DNA of 64,000 nucleotides from Periplaneta americana. Taxonomy: Eukaryota; Arthropoda; Insecta; Blattodea; Blattidae. Where the stretch lies: NCBI RefSeq assembly GCF_040183065.1, contig NC_091130.1, positions 124,033,914 through 124,097,913 of the forward strand. The letters are read 5' to 3'. The position numbers and the translations under genes are program-made. This document shows, in pieces, positions 1-10,217 of this stretch. Numbering within the stretch: position 1 is the stretch's first letter; each line of letters starts with the position of its first letter. The notes beneath the pieces are model-generated. The model worked only from the letters and a program-made list of their open reading frames with translations, had not been told where the DNA came from and did not search any database.

Positions 1-379
1 AATTTATAAGAAAATATGTCAAATGTGCGTAGAAAACGAAATATGATTTTCTGAAATTATTTTATTTCGAGAACGTGCAAATCTATTAAGTAATCTTGAG
101 AAACGCCAGAATATTCAAGAAAATAAACGTGACAACGTGATGGAATATTATTGGCTAGTTACGCAATTTATCGCCTGTGATTTAAATCGATTCAATGATG
201 GAGAAATAGTAAAGAGGTTTAGGATTAAAGCTGCCGAATTAATTTGCCAAATTGAATAAAAGTTTTCGAGTCTCTCACGTTAACCAAGCGCTTTCCTAAT
301 AATTCGCCACTGACTGTGCAGTCTCCTCTCCTAGTAAACAAACTATTTCAAATAGAGTGCCTCACGTAACCGAAAATTG
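1..379. other. no gene seen
   Basis: AT-rich sequence with no coding frame, RNA gene or repeat that I can recognise on either strand. Confidence 0.5.
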
Positions 380-452
380 TGCCCATGTGTGGTCTACACG
401 ATCAATAATACTGCCATTATTAATAAATATTGACATTAATATTGATCATGTG

Positions 453-597
453 TAGAACGCTATTGGCAGTAAAATACTGATCGTGTTTGGACTCTGATAA
501 TGGAATGGCGGCCAGTACTGAAGGAAATCCAAATTTCCTGATTTTCGAGCATAAGTACTGCAGTGTGGTGGAGATACTGACAGTTTTACTGGCCATG
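453..597. repeat. direct-repeat unit, left copy
   Basis: A unit of about 145 bp. Its first 110 bp recur, diverged, at 1678-1790 on the other side of the inverted-repeat element. Shared landmarks in order are a CGCTATTG motif, a TACTGATC motif, GGCCA/GTACTGAAGGAAAT, and a run ending in AGCAT. Just upstream (about 393-454) there is an imperfect palindrome with ATTGATCATG-like arms. The simplest reading is a small tandem repeat with the element inserted at the unit junction. Confidence 0.6.
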
Positions 598-599
598 TA

Positions 600-1677
600 C
601 AGTGACATCATTTTATTTTTACTTCAATTTTTATTGTACCTGAGTTTTTGAATGTACTTCATTCCCACCCCTTCTACTAAGGAAGTTCCAACTCCACACA
701 GAACCAAGACCGCAGACAGTACGCAGTACTGAGTTACTGAGTATAGTACGTTCCAGAAATATCTTCGCGTTTTCCAGTGACGAAAGAGCTTTCAATATTG
801 AATCATATTTTCGCACAGGTACTGTCCGTTTGCCTACGTCGCATCCCGATTTCCCCCACCTGCTTCTGCTCGCCCCTCTGTAATAGCTGGGCTGTCTTAG
901 CTCTTTTCTGAAAACATTAATTTCTCTTAGGAATTGGAAGTTTACGTAATATTATACAGCTGTTTAATTTAACTTAAATAAAAAGGCCTCGTTACGTAAT
1001 TAACTGTCACGTGATTTCCTCCCTTTCTACAATCCTGCGGCATAACCACTTGGACGGACAGTAGATAGCATGTCTGAGTAATTTTATATTTTCAGGTAGG
1101 GCAGAAGTGAAGATTGAATTTACAGTACGTAGAGTAGGTACAGAATTATTTCAACATGAGTTACTAGTACGAAGGACGAAACTGGCAATTGGAATTAGAT
1201 GCAATAGTCTATAGTGCGATAATATGCACAAAAGAACTGAAGCCTGTATCGAAATGAACGGCCACCATTTTCAAAATTGTGTTTAAATATTCATATTATG
1301 ATTATTTTTCAATTTAACTTCTTTCTCTATATTGTACGCTAATGTGCTGTAGACAGTATAATATACACTGCATAATGAATACGTTCGCATGGATAACTCA
1401 CTTCGTGAGTAAAAACACTTATTCTTAATACATTACTGTACTTTGATTAAAGAAAATCCTAATGAAATTTATCAAACTCAAAATCGCGATATTTCCTAGT
1501 TTACGTAAATGGATGAACTACTTTTCTTCCATCCTATACCTAGTAGAGTGATTTGTGTTTTACGCCAGTATCATCGAACTCCAGTCTTGGAGGGGGGAGC
1601 AAGCGGTGTTTCCGGTTCTCTAAAGGTATAGACAGGTTAATATTAAAAATGTTAGTAAAAATAAAATGATGTCCCTG
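600..1677. mobile_element. 1.08-kb TIR element, family 1, copy 1 (TA target site)
   Basis: Non-autonomous DNA transposon. The left end reads CAGTGACATCATTTTATTTT and the right end is its inverse, AAATAAAATGATGTCCCTG. TA lies immediately outside both ends (598-599 and 1678-1679), the target duplication of the Tc1/mariner superfamily. Two more copies lie at 21383-23099 and 26644-27751 and share the whole interior, including the AAAGGCCTCGTTA and GTCACGTGATTTCC stretches. The interior has no transposase-like frame. The superfamily is inferred from the TA duplication alone. Confidence 0.8.
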
Positions 1678-1790
1678 TAGAAGCGCTATTGACAGTAATA
1701 CTGATCTGTGTGAACTGTAATGAAGGAATGACGGCCAATACTGAAGGAAATTAGGGTTTTCTAACATTCAAGCATCAGTCTGCATAGTCT
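1678..1790. repeat. direct-repeat unit, right copy
   Basis: Second, more diverged copy of the unit at 453-563, beginning exactly at the TA that closes the family 1 element. Confidence 0.6.
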
Positions 1791-1859
1791 GAGTAAAAGA
1801 TTTGTGCCGTTTTGAAAATTATGACGAAATGAAAAGTCCAGGTTTAACCTAGGTTTTAA

Positions 1860-2400
1860 CCCAGTTTTATCATACGTTAGTCTGCAGATTATATTGGACT
1901 CTTTGACATCTTCCGATTGCCCTTCTCCATTTCTCTCTGTCGCGCCACAGATCACCTTCCAAATGCCTTTTTGTCATCACTGCTGTTCCTACATTCCGCC
2001 AAATACTGTAGTTCTTGGTCTTCCCCTCTTCCTTCTTCCTTCTGGTATCCACTCGAATACACTTTTGGGAAGTCTGTCTCCATCCATTCATCCTTTGCAC
2101 GTGTCCATACATCTCAACTGATTTGTTGAGATGTAACCAAAAATTGTGTTTGGCTCTCTTTTTCTCCTAATAACTTAATTTTTAATTTTTACTCTTCTTG
2201 AGGTTTTGGAAGCTTAACGCCAAGAATCCATTTTTGTTGCCAATAATTTAGATATACTTTTTTTTTCAATGGCGAAATTTCTGCTCCGTAAAGGGCAATA
2301 GTTTTAACAATTGTGTTATAAATCTTTAGTTTTGTTGATATTTTTATGTACTTATCCCACAACACTACATTTAAAGTTGGTGATAATGTGTCATTAAAAT
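1860..2400 (-). pseudogene. LINE reverse-transcriptase C-terminal remnant
   Basis: Read on the minus strand, broken frames give a peptide like KTIALYGAEISPLKKK, followed after frameshifts by MYGHVQRMNGW and HLEGDLWRDREKWRRAIGR. The ALYGAE motif and the GHVxRM...DRExWR tail are typical of the region C-terminal to the reverse transcriptase in insect non-LTR retrotransposons. Several stops and frame changes show that it is dead. It is 5'-truncated, with no catalytic YADD box. Confidence 0.7.
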
Positions 2401-2559
2401 TAAAATTGTAGTCTGTAATAGATTACCACTTTTCTTGGTGATAAGCTTGTGTTTTAGATGTCTTTCAATTCTCATACTTTGAGTAAGATCGTAGTATGCC
2501 TAATTAAATTACTTTTTTATTTCGGAAAACTTATTATTTGTCTTTCTTGTGTTAAATTT

Positions 2560-3055
2560 TATATTACCTTGTTAACATGTTTCAACCTGCTATTGGCCAT
2601 CTTCAGAATTGATTGTTGCTGGTCTTGGCGCCTTTTGTTTTGTTTTCTGTTGGGGTGTGTTTGTGTAGTGTAATGTGGAATCAAAGAGTGTGTGTGTTCT
2701 GAAACTGAGTTGTGTGGTGAGAATTTCGTTTGGATGTAATTTTGTTTGTTTATATTTCATATTGTTATAGTGTGTTTAGTTTCTGGCTTTTTGATTGGAT
2801 GTATAGAATTTCCATATCTGTGTTGATGTCTCTGTAGGTGTGGTTAGCATTTGAGATGTGTTCTGCATATTATATGGAAGTGTTTTGTAATTTTGTTATG
2901 GCTGTGATGTGTTCTTTGTAACGTGTTTGAAATGATCTGCCTGTCTATCCTATGTCGAAGTTGTTGCGGATGTTGCATTTGAGTTTGTATACGTCTGTGT
3001 AGTTGTATTTGTTTGTTTGTGTTGTTTGTGTGTTGAGTTGTGTAATTAAGATGTA
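2560..3055 (-). pseudogene. Penelope-like element, GIY-YIG endonuclease remnant
   Basis: On the minus strand about 2790-3010 reads YKLKCNIRNNFDIG, a stop, TGRSFQTRYKEHITAI, then NANHTYRDINTDMEILY. This matches the GIY-YIG endonuclease domain at the C-terminus of Penelope-like elements (CxxC...YIGxTxRxFxxRxxEH). Further 3' on the minus strand (about 2590-2700) is the C-terminal TQFQNTHTL-like stretch, repeated at 55588-55760. Stops interrupt the frame and no reverse-transcriptase core is visible. Confidence 0.72.
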
Positions 3056-4929
3056 TACTTTTTTATGTTAAACGAGTGAAACTTTGCTGAGAAGAAAACA
3101 CTAAGATGCGACTGATTGACATATAATTCTATCAGTTTGGACAGGGAACTAAGATGGTATTATGGAAAACACGGACTTGAGGCGGACGAGTAAGGAAAGG
3201 AAAAACGGATGGAGATAGAAAGGAGGTGAAAATCGAAATCCTCGCACCTTTCACATTCGGAGTGATTCGCTGGGTTCATCCTCCCATATCTTTTCTTTTC
3301 CTCCCCCTCCCCCTTCTTGCTTATTTACTTCGTCATGCAATATTCGACCTTACCGCGTATGTGATGCGAATATGCAATAAGGTTCAACTTTGTAAGGGCA
3401 CAGAGAGGGCCGAGGGTAAGGTCTGTGCTCTCAGTCAAGCAGACGAGACTCGTGGGCTTGGTCCACAGAGATTACATTTTACACTGCGTGCGGAGGGGCA
3501 AGGGACTTCCGTGCCCTGGAAATTAAGACAGAGATCATTCTAGGAAGAAGTGGTGGACCCTCCTCTACCATAAATCAATTTTGTTGTCCTCAGTGGTATG
3601 GTGGCTCCACTCTGTCCATTGCGTCCGTGATTTCGAGGTTCACATCCGCCTGAGTGATAAATTTTTGAGGATTTAAAAAATATACTTCGTCGAAATGGAA
3701 ATAAAGAAGGAGATTTCATATAATCTCTTTGCAGGTTTATTTTTCTTGCACGAACTACACTAATTCACTCACAGATATTTCATTTCTTTATGGCGATTAG
3801 GCCTACTTTATTTCCGCCATTCTCCCAAGATTCCCCATCTTTGGGCGACGCACCGAAATCGCACTTACAATTTCGTCCAAGTCAAGTCTGCGAGTGGGGA
3901 TATCGGGATGGAATGTAGAGGCAAAACACAGTTGCCACATAGGTCACTTAACGCTCAGATTTCAACGTGTGCACATCGTTTAAAATACACTATGGAGCGC
4001 ACGCATTTGTTGTCCTTGTCTTCAGATAAAGGCAACAGTTACGCTGCCTTTCCCTTCATGCAACTTTCTCTGCTACGCCTACGCTTGCCAATCAGAACGC
4101 CAAACCTCGCTGTCAAGCAGAAGTAGATGTACAGTCTATTTCAAAGCGTCTTAAATTGTTACCGCTCTATGAACTGAAGCGCAGTAGGAAAACTTTGCTG
4201 TCATATGAGACTGTACTGGTCTCCTCTCGTTACCGCCTCCTTTCCCTACAGAACTGTCTCCAACTTCCCCTCTCGGCTCGCAGACTTAACTTGGTCGAGC
4301 TGTACTTTAGCTACCATAGGCGTTGCCCTTGGTACACTACGGGAGATAAACTACAAACCGTCGCATGATGAATAATGACACAATAGGGATTTACTGAACT
4401 AGCACCAACAGATAGCGCGCTTGTACTTTGAGGGATGCTCTTTACATGTGCATTTGTTTTCCACTATATAAACATTGGAAAGTGGAAAGAACTAGGACTA
4501 ATACAAATTAGAGTGTTACAGTGAATAGTGTTAATAGGTTATAATGATGACTAGTGCTAGATAGTATACATTAGTTTTAAAGGTATACAGCCCTCAAAGA
4601 GAGATCTCGCCTAGAATGGCTCAGCAGGCTAGTAATAACGGACCACCCCTTTTATAGCACACCTTTGTCCTCCACGGGACATAATGGCTAAATTCATTAA
4701 TCCATTCATTCATATAAACATTGAGGATTTACATAGTGTATTAGTATATTAAATACTCTTAAAAACAACTAAAAATGAAAAATTGTTGTTGTGTTCCTAT
4801 TTATGTAAAAGCCAGGGAAAGCTCCTATGATACTCATGAATTGTGATTGGGCAAGATGACGCCTTATCTCCTCACGTGCGAATGCGCCCACACTGTGTTA
4901 ATAGCAACTTTATTCTCAAGCACTGTAGT
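3056..4929. other. no gene recognised; GC-richer patch
   Basis: About 3180-4370 is richer in GC than its surroundings and holds frames of 70-105 codons, for example 3226-3543 on the plus strand. I see no domain, splice signal or relative elsewhere in the window, so I do not call these genes. The rest is AT-rich and featureless. Confidence 0.4.
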
Positions 4930-5012
4930 TGGTACAACGGGTACCTAACATGGTAGAGCAACTGACTACAGTCTGGGAGGTCCCGGGTTCAATGCCCGGT
5001 AGTGGAGGAAAT
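4930..5012 (+). repeat. tRNA-like SINE head
   Basis: A short stretch with a degenerate A box (ATGGTAGAGCAACTGA) and a B box (GGTTCAATGCC) inside a CCCGG/CCCGG T-stem, the layout of an internal pol III promoter. It runs into AT-rich sequence without a proper acceptor stem, so it is a SINE head or tRNA pseudogene rather than a tRNA gene. Confidence 0.45.
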
Positions 5013-5494
5013 TTTTCGTTGTTAAAATTTCAGAAAGGTCTCAGAGTTCACTCCGTTTCCTATCAAACTGAGTACGCAATCTTTCTTTTACCGGAATCAT
5101 GAAGTCATAGAGTTCTATCCCAATACGCTAAAAAGGCGTCTAAAAGTGGATGCCTCTACCTCCGATAAATAATTCATATTCAACAGTATGCACTATACAA
5201 CGACGAAGAGTTTCATATTTGTTTTTATAGAGTTGTAAGATAACTTAGGTACTCGGAAAATTCTGTTCCACATGCGTCATGTTCACCAGCAGTATTTTCA
5301 CATCTCCCTGGAATCCCTTGTGATAAGGAGGCACCAGCTGACAGTACTATAGCTGAGAATATCTAAGTTACAATCTTTACGAATGTAGAAACAGACAAAA
5401 TGATTCTGCTTCTTCCTTTACACTTCAAGCGTTATGCTGAATATATCTACTCTAGCTTGACATTGTAATTTCAGTTGTATTTTTTTTTTTCCAG
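5013..5494. other. no gene seen; possible intron 3' end
   Basis: AT-rich. The last 45 bp hold a branch-point-like CTTGAC, a T-run of 11 and CCAG, which would be the 3' end of an intron if the next feature is a real exon. Confidence 0.35.
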
Positions 5495-5559
5495 ATGTCC
5501 GACCTCTATCCGTGTTTGAGACTGCACCGGTACTTCGTTTTATTGGTGTGCATCTTCAT
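5495..5559 (+). CDS. candidate 5' coding exon with hydrophobic signal/anchor
   Basis: A T-run and CCAG are followed directly by ATG, 21 open codons, and GTAAGT at 5560-5565. The peptide is MSDLYPCLRLHRYFVLLVCI plus F: a basic stretch (RLHR) then a hydrophobic run (YFVLLVCIF), as in a signal peptide or a type II membrane anchor. The donor would split a codon after its second base. This is exon grammar, not proof: the exon is short and I cannot find a following exon in the window. It could be the first coding exon of a secreted or Golgi protein with large TE-filled introns, or chance. Confidence 0.4.
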
Positions 5560-5561
5560 GT

Positions 5562-6489
5562 AAGTTATATGCATTATATGCTGTCGTTTTATTTAGAAGT
5601 AGAGATATCGTGAATGAAGTCACGAAAAGGAAGAATTTCTAAATACCAAAAATACCAGGAATTACAACCTTCACTAATTAATTCTTAGTACATATTATTC
5701 GCGGGCATCAGTAGTGTTTTTAAACTTCTTAATTTTGCTTTTAGTTTGTACTGTGATATTCTATGCATTTAAAGTTATGTCATTCTAAAGTATTTTCGCT
5801 TTATTATTTTTTTTTACTTTATTATTAGGCCTAAACATTTCTACATTAATTTCTTGTAAGATTTTCCCATTTGTCTTCTAGTTAAAAGGTATCCTTTGAA
5901 CTATTTTATAGCTGTATAAAAGATATGTCTAACTCATTTCCTTTCTTTTATAAGTTTTAAGCTCTTAGAGATTTTTTCCATTATTCCTGTGATTGGGAGT
6001 ATCGTGAAACATATTAAGATAATCAACATTTTCGAATAATTTATCAGGTTCCAAGCAATTCCATTATCTTGTTTAAGCATTCATTATTTACTTCATTGTT
6101 GTTTCGTGTTCGATTATATGCTAGATATGATGTTGTTTAGACTTTTTATTATATGTTTAGTGCAAAACATTTTGCCACAAATTTCACCTAAGAAACATCA
6201 TTTGGCTTCACAAAATACTGAACGTAAGGAATGAAATGAAAATGTACAAAATTCTTGTGATACTAACTCACTATACCACAGAGATCCTAACAAAATTAAT
6301 AAATAATTTGGATAGACAATAAACACAAATGAAATTAAATGAAAGCCGTAAGAGTAGAGTCTGTCGCCAAGCTTCTTCAGGCAATCCAGAACCCATGAGG
6401 AAAGGTGTGAAATATAACATTATTATGGTTGGATGATGTAGCTAAGAGAATGAAGAGACCGTGTTTTCCAACCGAATGAAGAAAATCTA
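5562..6489. other. no gene seen
   Basis: AT-rich sequence up to the outer mariner end. If 5495-5559 is an exon this would be intron. No other exon-like open block with both splice signals stood out. Confidence 0.35.
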
Positions 6490-6598
6490 CGAGAGTCGTA
6501 CTGATAGCCATGAGCAACCCATTCTTATAAAGCTAAATTTTTAATTTTTAGAGAAACCAGGTACATCATCTTAACCCAGATCCCAGATAAGACTGACG

Positions 6599-6614
6599 TC
6601 CTATATATAGGACA
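6599..6614. repeat. subterminal 16-bp palindrome, left
   Basis: GTCCTATATATAGGAC is a perfect palindrome 24 bp inside the left end of the piggyBac. It is identical, including the flanking GACTGAC and AC, to the one at 8205-8220. Internal repeats with unequal spacing from the two tips are known in piggyBac ends, where they are needed for transposition. Confidence 0.8.
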
Positions 6615-7037
6615 CCGGACGTTTTATTTTTTTAAGATTGTTGTGTAAGATTTTCATAGTCGGCAAACATGATACCATAATCCTTATGTGTTATAAATTG
6701 CCTCCATTTTTTTTTTTATTATGTTCAGTCTGTCATAGTCATTGTTGTTAACATATTTGTGTGAGTCATGGCTGTGGAGCAGAACATGTTGTTCTCGAAG
6801 TCGGTATATATCACATCCTATAGATATAATGCTTTTGATATTGATAGGACATACTCATATGATGTACTTCGTATATAATAATTCATAATTAGATTCAATT
6901 TTTGATTTAGTGTTATGCCATATCATGGTAAAGTTAGGCGTACTGCATGCAGTACGTCAGTCATAAAAGGGGACATTTCGTGAGACTGATGGTATTCATG
7001 TTGTTATAGCTGATTTTCACTAAATGAAGCCTTACAA

Positions 7038-8030
7038 ATGATTCAGGACGACCACGTTGCTATACCTAAGTGCAATAACATTTCCATCACCATTTTATCA
7101 CCAAAAAATGCGTGTGCTAACGTAACTGATGAGGATTATGGTGATGAAAATAACCCTACAATTGACAATATGCCTGGTAGTCAGTTGCGAGCTGAGACGG
7201 AAGTAACTTCAACACACAAGGAGACGGAATGGATGATTACGATGACGAAATTCATAATGGTAATGATGAACATAATAAAGGCGATGGTGAGAATGGCAGT
7301 AGAAATACTAGTGATTCAGCAACCGATATACAGATGAAGAGAAAGAATAATAAATTTCAATAGGGAAGAAGTTGACATTCAGCAGGGAAATACTATATTT
7401 TTCAATTTTCGTGCACACAGTCTCAAGATACTCTATAAATTTGAAGAAGAAAATATCAGTGAAATAGCCCAATATCATATATTAGTACAACAAAAATACG
7501 GGTGGACCAAGTCATCAATCTGTACAAAATATCTATTAGAAGCAAGACATGGTACTTTAGTCTGCATTGACGTAGCAGAACAAAATGCATGGCAGCAATA
7601 CAAGATAAACTCCAACGAAAACCTCGATCATCTTGCATTTCGCAAACGTCTTGTCTTATCTGTTCTCGAATCCACTGCTCAACATGTACAGTCAAGCGGT
7701 AGACCAGCGGTCGTCAACTCACTGCACTCTCGGGCTATCGTCTCTTACCCGCAGGTGCATTTGTGGCTGCTGGCGGGTATGATCTCTACCTAATCCTGCT
7801 GCACTTACTTACCCTTTACCCATTTCAGCGAATGCTGACGACCACTGCGGTAGACCATCTCATCTAAGACTGAGCAAAAAGATTCAAGGTTTGATGGCAG
7901 TAATCATTTTGTGGTATCTCAAGAAAAACGCACTCGATGCAGACAGTGTCACACAAAGACAACGATAATATGAAGTGTGATGTTGGTGTACATGTAAAAT
8001 GATTTATCACGTATCACACACCATAAACAT
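7038..8030 (+). pseudogene. piggyBac transposase, core-deleted
   Basis: 7038-7337 encodes an acidic N-terminus with VTDEDYGDEN and DNMPGSQLRAE, characteristic of the piggyBac N-terminal region. After a frameshift come AHSLKILYKFEEENISEIAQ (start of the transposase domain) and then IDVAEQNAWQQYK, LAFRKRLVLS and the C-terminal zinc-finger region RTRCRQCHTKTT. Most of the catalytic core with its three Asp residues is missing between them. Reading across the empty site of the nested 143-bp MITE restores an open frame, SGRPSHLRLSKKIQG. The gene is dead. Confidence 0.8.
7705..7847. mobile_element. 143-bp hAT MITE nested in the piggyBac
   Basis: Ends CAGCGGTCGTCA and TGACGACCACTG are inverted repeats (11 of 12 match). 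An exact 8-bp target duplication CGGTAGAC lies at 7697-7704 and 7848-7855, the hAT hallmark. Removing the element plus one duplication restores the piggyBac reading frame, so it is the youngest insertion in the nest. Confidence 0.9.
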
Positions 8031-8104
8031 TCTCGAAAAATACAATAATCTTATTGTGTGAGTGATATTATAATTTTGTGTTAATTTTATGTATTGTTAA
8101 GCTA

Positions 8105-8107
<3 letters not shown>

Positions 8108-8151
<44 letters not shown>
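8108..8151. repeat. (TA)n microsatellite
   Basis: 44 bp of uninterrupted TA dinucleotides inside the piggyBac 3' region. Confidence 0.95.
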
Positions 8152-8153
<2 letters not shown>

Positions 8154-8204
8154 TGCTAAACCGACCTATGTCATATAATGTTTTTGCATGGGGATATGAC
8201 TGAC

Positions 8205-8220
8205 GTCCTATATATAGGAC
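8205..8220. repeat. subterminal 16-bp palindrome, right
   Basis: Same GTCCTATATATAGGAC palindrome, in the same orientation and context as 6599-6614, but 131 bp from the right tip instead of 24 bp from the left. Confidence 0.8.
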
Positions 8221-8371
8221 ACTGAAAATCTCTGATACTATCAACATAAAACATTTAAAAACAACTTTATTATGTTATATCAATTACAAATAAATAATTC
8301 ATACAGAAAAATCGTATTTTTGTAACAAAAAATAATTCAGTCTTATCTGGGTTAATCTACAGACTTTCCTG

Positions 8372-9019
8372 TCACTTTTCAACACAGTCTCCATTTCTTT
8401 GCACACATTTATCCAACCGTTCTGTAAGTTCGAAAATTTCCGTGCGGTATAAGTCAATGCCTTCTTCCTGAAGACATTGCTGCAGCGTTGGCCTCGCAAC
8501 TGTTGCTTTAGAGATCCGAAAAGATGTAGTCGTCGGAGGGTGCCAAGTCGGGACTGTAGGGAGCATGCGGAAGACTTTTCCACCCAACTGTCCTGATTTT
8601 CTCCATGGTGACACGAGCAATGTGAGGCCGCACGTTATCGTGTTGCAGGATTATCTTCTTTTCAGGTCGTTTCTCGCGCAATGCACGACGGAGCTTCAAA
8701 GGTGTGTGGATATAACGGACAACATTTGTGTTCTCTCCAGGTTCAGGAAATTCAACCAGGATGCATCTCAGAACTCATCAACTCTTTCCTGTTTGCGTTC
8801 CGTGAAGACAATTCGATGGCGACCGCTACGAGGCTCATCTTGGATTCTCTTATTCCCATCTTTTAAATGTTTCACCCATCTCCTAATACTGCTGGCGCCC
8901 ATGCACACATCTCCGTATGCATGCTGAAGTCTGAAGTGAATTTTAAGAGAAGATTTTTTCTCTTTAATAAGGAATTCAATGACAGCATGCTGTCGAAACG
9001 AATCATCGTTGTCGACCAT
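8372..9019 (-). pseudogene. mariner transposase, central deletion and frameshifts
   Basis: DDD/D-type transposase of the mariner family. The N-terminus (from 9019) is MVDNDDSFRQHAVIEFLIKE, then YGDVCMGASSIRRWVKHLKD and DEPRSGR, a helix-turn-helix DNA-binding region. The frame stops near 8768. After a deletion of the central part, including the first catalytic Asp, come LRRALREKRPEKKIILQHDN, YSPDLAPSD (second and third catalytic Asp context) and the C-terminus RNGDCVEK. At least three frame changes are needed, so it is dead. Confidence 0.88.
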
Positions 9020-9111
9020 TTTGTAAACATTGCCTGTGATCACGTGTTAGAAGCTAATGAGGTCACAATATGTCGATACATAGTGTAAAGTCTGTACAAT
9101 ATGAGCATATA

Positions 9112-10141
9112 AAGTCGAGCCGTTCTTATTTCCGGCGTGTCCACGCCTTCTCGACTTTTGGCGCGAAGAAGGTAGGCAATAGTGGTGTTGCTAAATCTCT
9201 GTCAAGCCAATAGTGAACGGACGCAGTTCTAATAGCTGGTTGTCGAACAATCAGTCGGTATTGTTGTTAGTGCTGTGTTATCGCTGAGTTTTCAGCATCA
9301 CAATGCCGCGGAGGAGTCGGAAGACCATCAATTCGCAAAGCAGAGAAATGATTCTTAGCGTTAGAGATTATTTCGAAAATGAACGTAAAATAAGAGTAGT
9401 TTATTGCCTTTAATGCAAGTGGTGCAATGAACAGCTGATGCGTGTGATGTGAACAAGTTCACGGTTTCTCAAATAACGACAGAGAAGTACGGACAATCCG
9501 GCAAAGAAGAAAATAAACTGAGAACTATGGCGGCGCCAGGTACTAACAATGATTGTAGCGATCTAGGCGTAGCACCTCTAAATTGGACAATACCGTTAGG
9601 CAAGATTATTCGTGTAATTTTTTTATGTAGCAATGACTTATCATGACAAAATTTTCAATACTAACATATTTTACTTAATTTACAGTTTGTGTGGTTTTAG
9701 TTATTCATTCACATAAAAAATGTTTATTTATTATATTTTACAGCTTTCTCCCATTTTAGTAATTTCTAATATTGTTTCTGTATTTACGAAAATCGTTACT
9801 TCAAATGGTCGGAAAAACCAATTATAGCACAACATGGTAAGTCTTCTGTGTCCTGGGATGCTAGGATCAACAATAACAATAATATATAATATTATGTATT
9901 CATATATTACTAATTATTTATCGTAGGAAATAATTTTTCGTCCGATGTTTAAGACTAGACATGTGCTAAAACTTCGTTAAGAGTACAAGGGTAGACTTGA
10001 CAACGCAGTAACATCTACCGTGAGCGGGAAGCGGTATGTCGTCTGCATAACCTTGACGACAACCACTGTCAGTGAAGCAGCGTGTCAGCTGACCAGAAGC
10101 GGTCGTGTGATTTGCTGCCGGAAATAAGAACGGCTCGACTG
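9112..10141 (+). mobile_element. TA-flanked Tc1/mariner-superfamily element in mariner 5' UTR
   Basis: Inverted termini: AGTCGAGCCGTTCTTATTTC from 9113 and its inverse ending at 10140; the outermost base differs (A/C). TA lies outside both ends (9110-9111, 10142-10143). It separates the mariner 5' TIR from the mariner start codon, so it inserted after the mariner. It carries a decayed transposase N-terminus (9303-9646). Confidence 0.82.
9303..9646 (+). pseudogene. transposase N-terminal HTH fragment
   Basis: ATG at 9303 opens MPRRSRKTINSQSREMILSV then RDYFENERK, stopping at 9413. In another frame TADACDVNKFTVSQITTEKY continues with SGKEENKLRTMAAPG. The order (basic start, REMILSVxDYF helix, then TA-A-V--FTVSQI helix-turn-helix, then a PG linker) is that of the N-terminal DNA-binding part of IS630/Tc1-type insect transposases. 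No catalytic domain remains. Confidence 0.6.
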
Positions 10142-10217
10142 TAGTTGTTTTTGTTACATTGTTGAAATTGGAATTGTAGTAATGGGTTGCTCATGACTTT
10201 CAGTACGACCCTCTGTA

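Larger units (their letters stand above)
6575..8351 (+). mobile_element. piggyBac-like element inserted in mariner 3' UTR
   Basis: TTAA flanks both ends (6571-6574 and 8352-8355), the piggyBac target. The left end is CCCAGATCCCAGATAAGACT and the right end inverted is CCCAGATAAGACTGA, so the left terminus carries an extra 7-bp CCCAGAT. Inside lie decayed piggyBac transposase frames and, near each end, an identical 16-bp palindrome. It lies between the mariner stop codon and the mariner 3' TIR, so it is younger than the mariner. Confidence 0.88.
6490..10215 (-). mobile_element. mariner element carrying three nested insertions
   Basis: Outer inverted repeats: 6490 reads CGAGAGTCGTACTGATAGCC... 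and the reverse complement from 10215 reads CAGAGGGTCGTACTGAAAGT...; both then read ATGAGCAACCCATT. TA flanks both ends (6488-6489, 10216-10217). Removing the piggyBac (6575-8351) and the second TA element (9112-10141) leaves about 0.9 kb encoding a mariner transposase on the minus strand in correct order: TIR, 5' UTR, N-terminus, C-terminus, 3' UTR, TIR. With the missing centre of the gene restored it would be close to the usual 1.3 kb of a mariner. Confidence 0.85.

Noticed and set aside
631..816. Similar short minus-strand frames in all three family 1 copies
   Set aside because: The copies are nearly identical DNA, so shared frames are expected; lengths and ends differ by frameshift and no transposase motif is present.
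3226..3543. 105-codon plus-strand open frame
   Set aside because: No domain, no conserved motif, no splice or promoter context; compatible with chance in a GC-richer patch.
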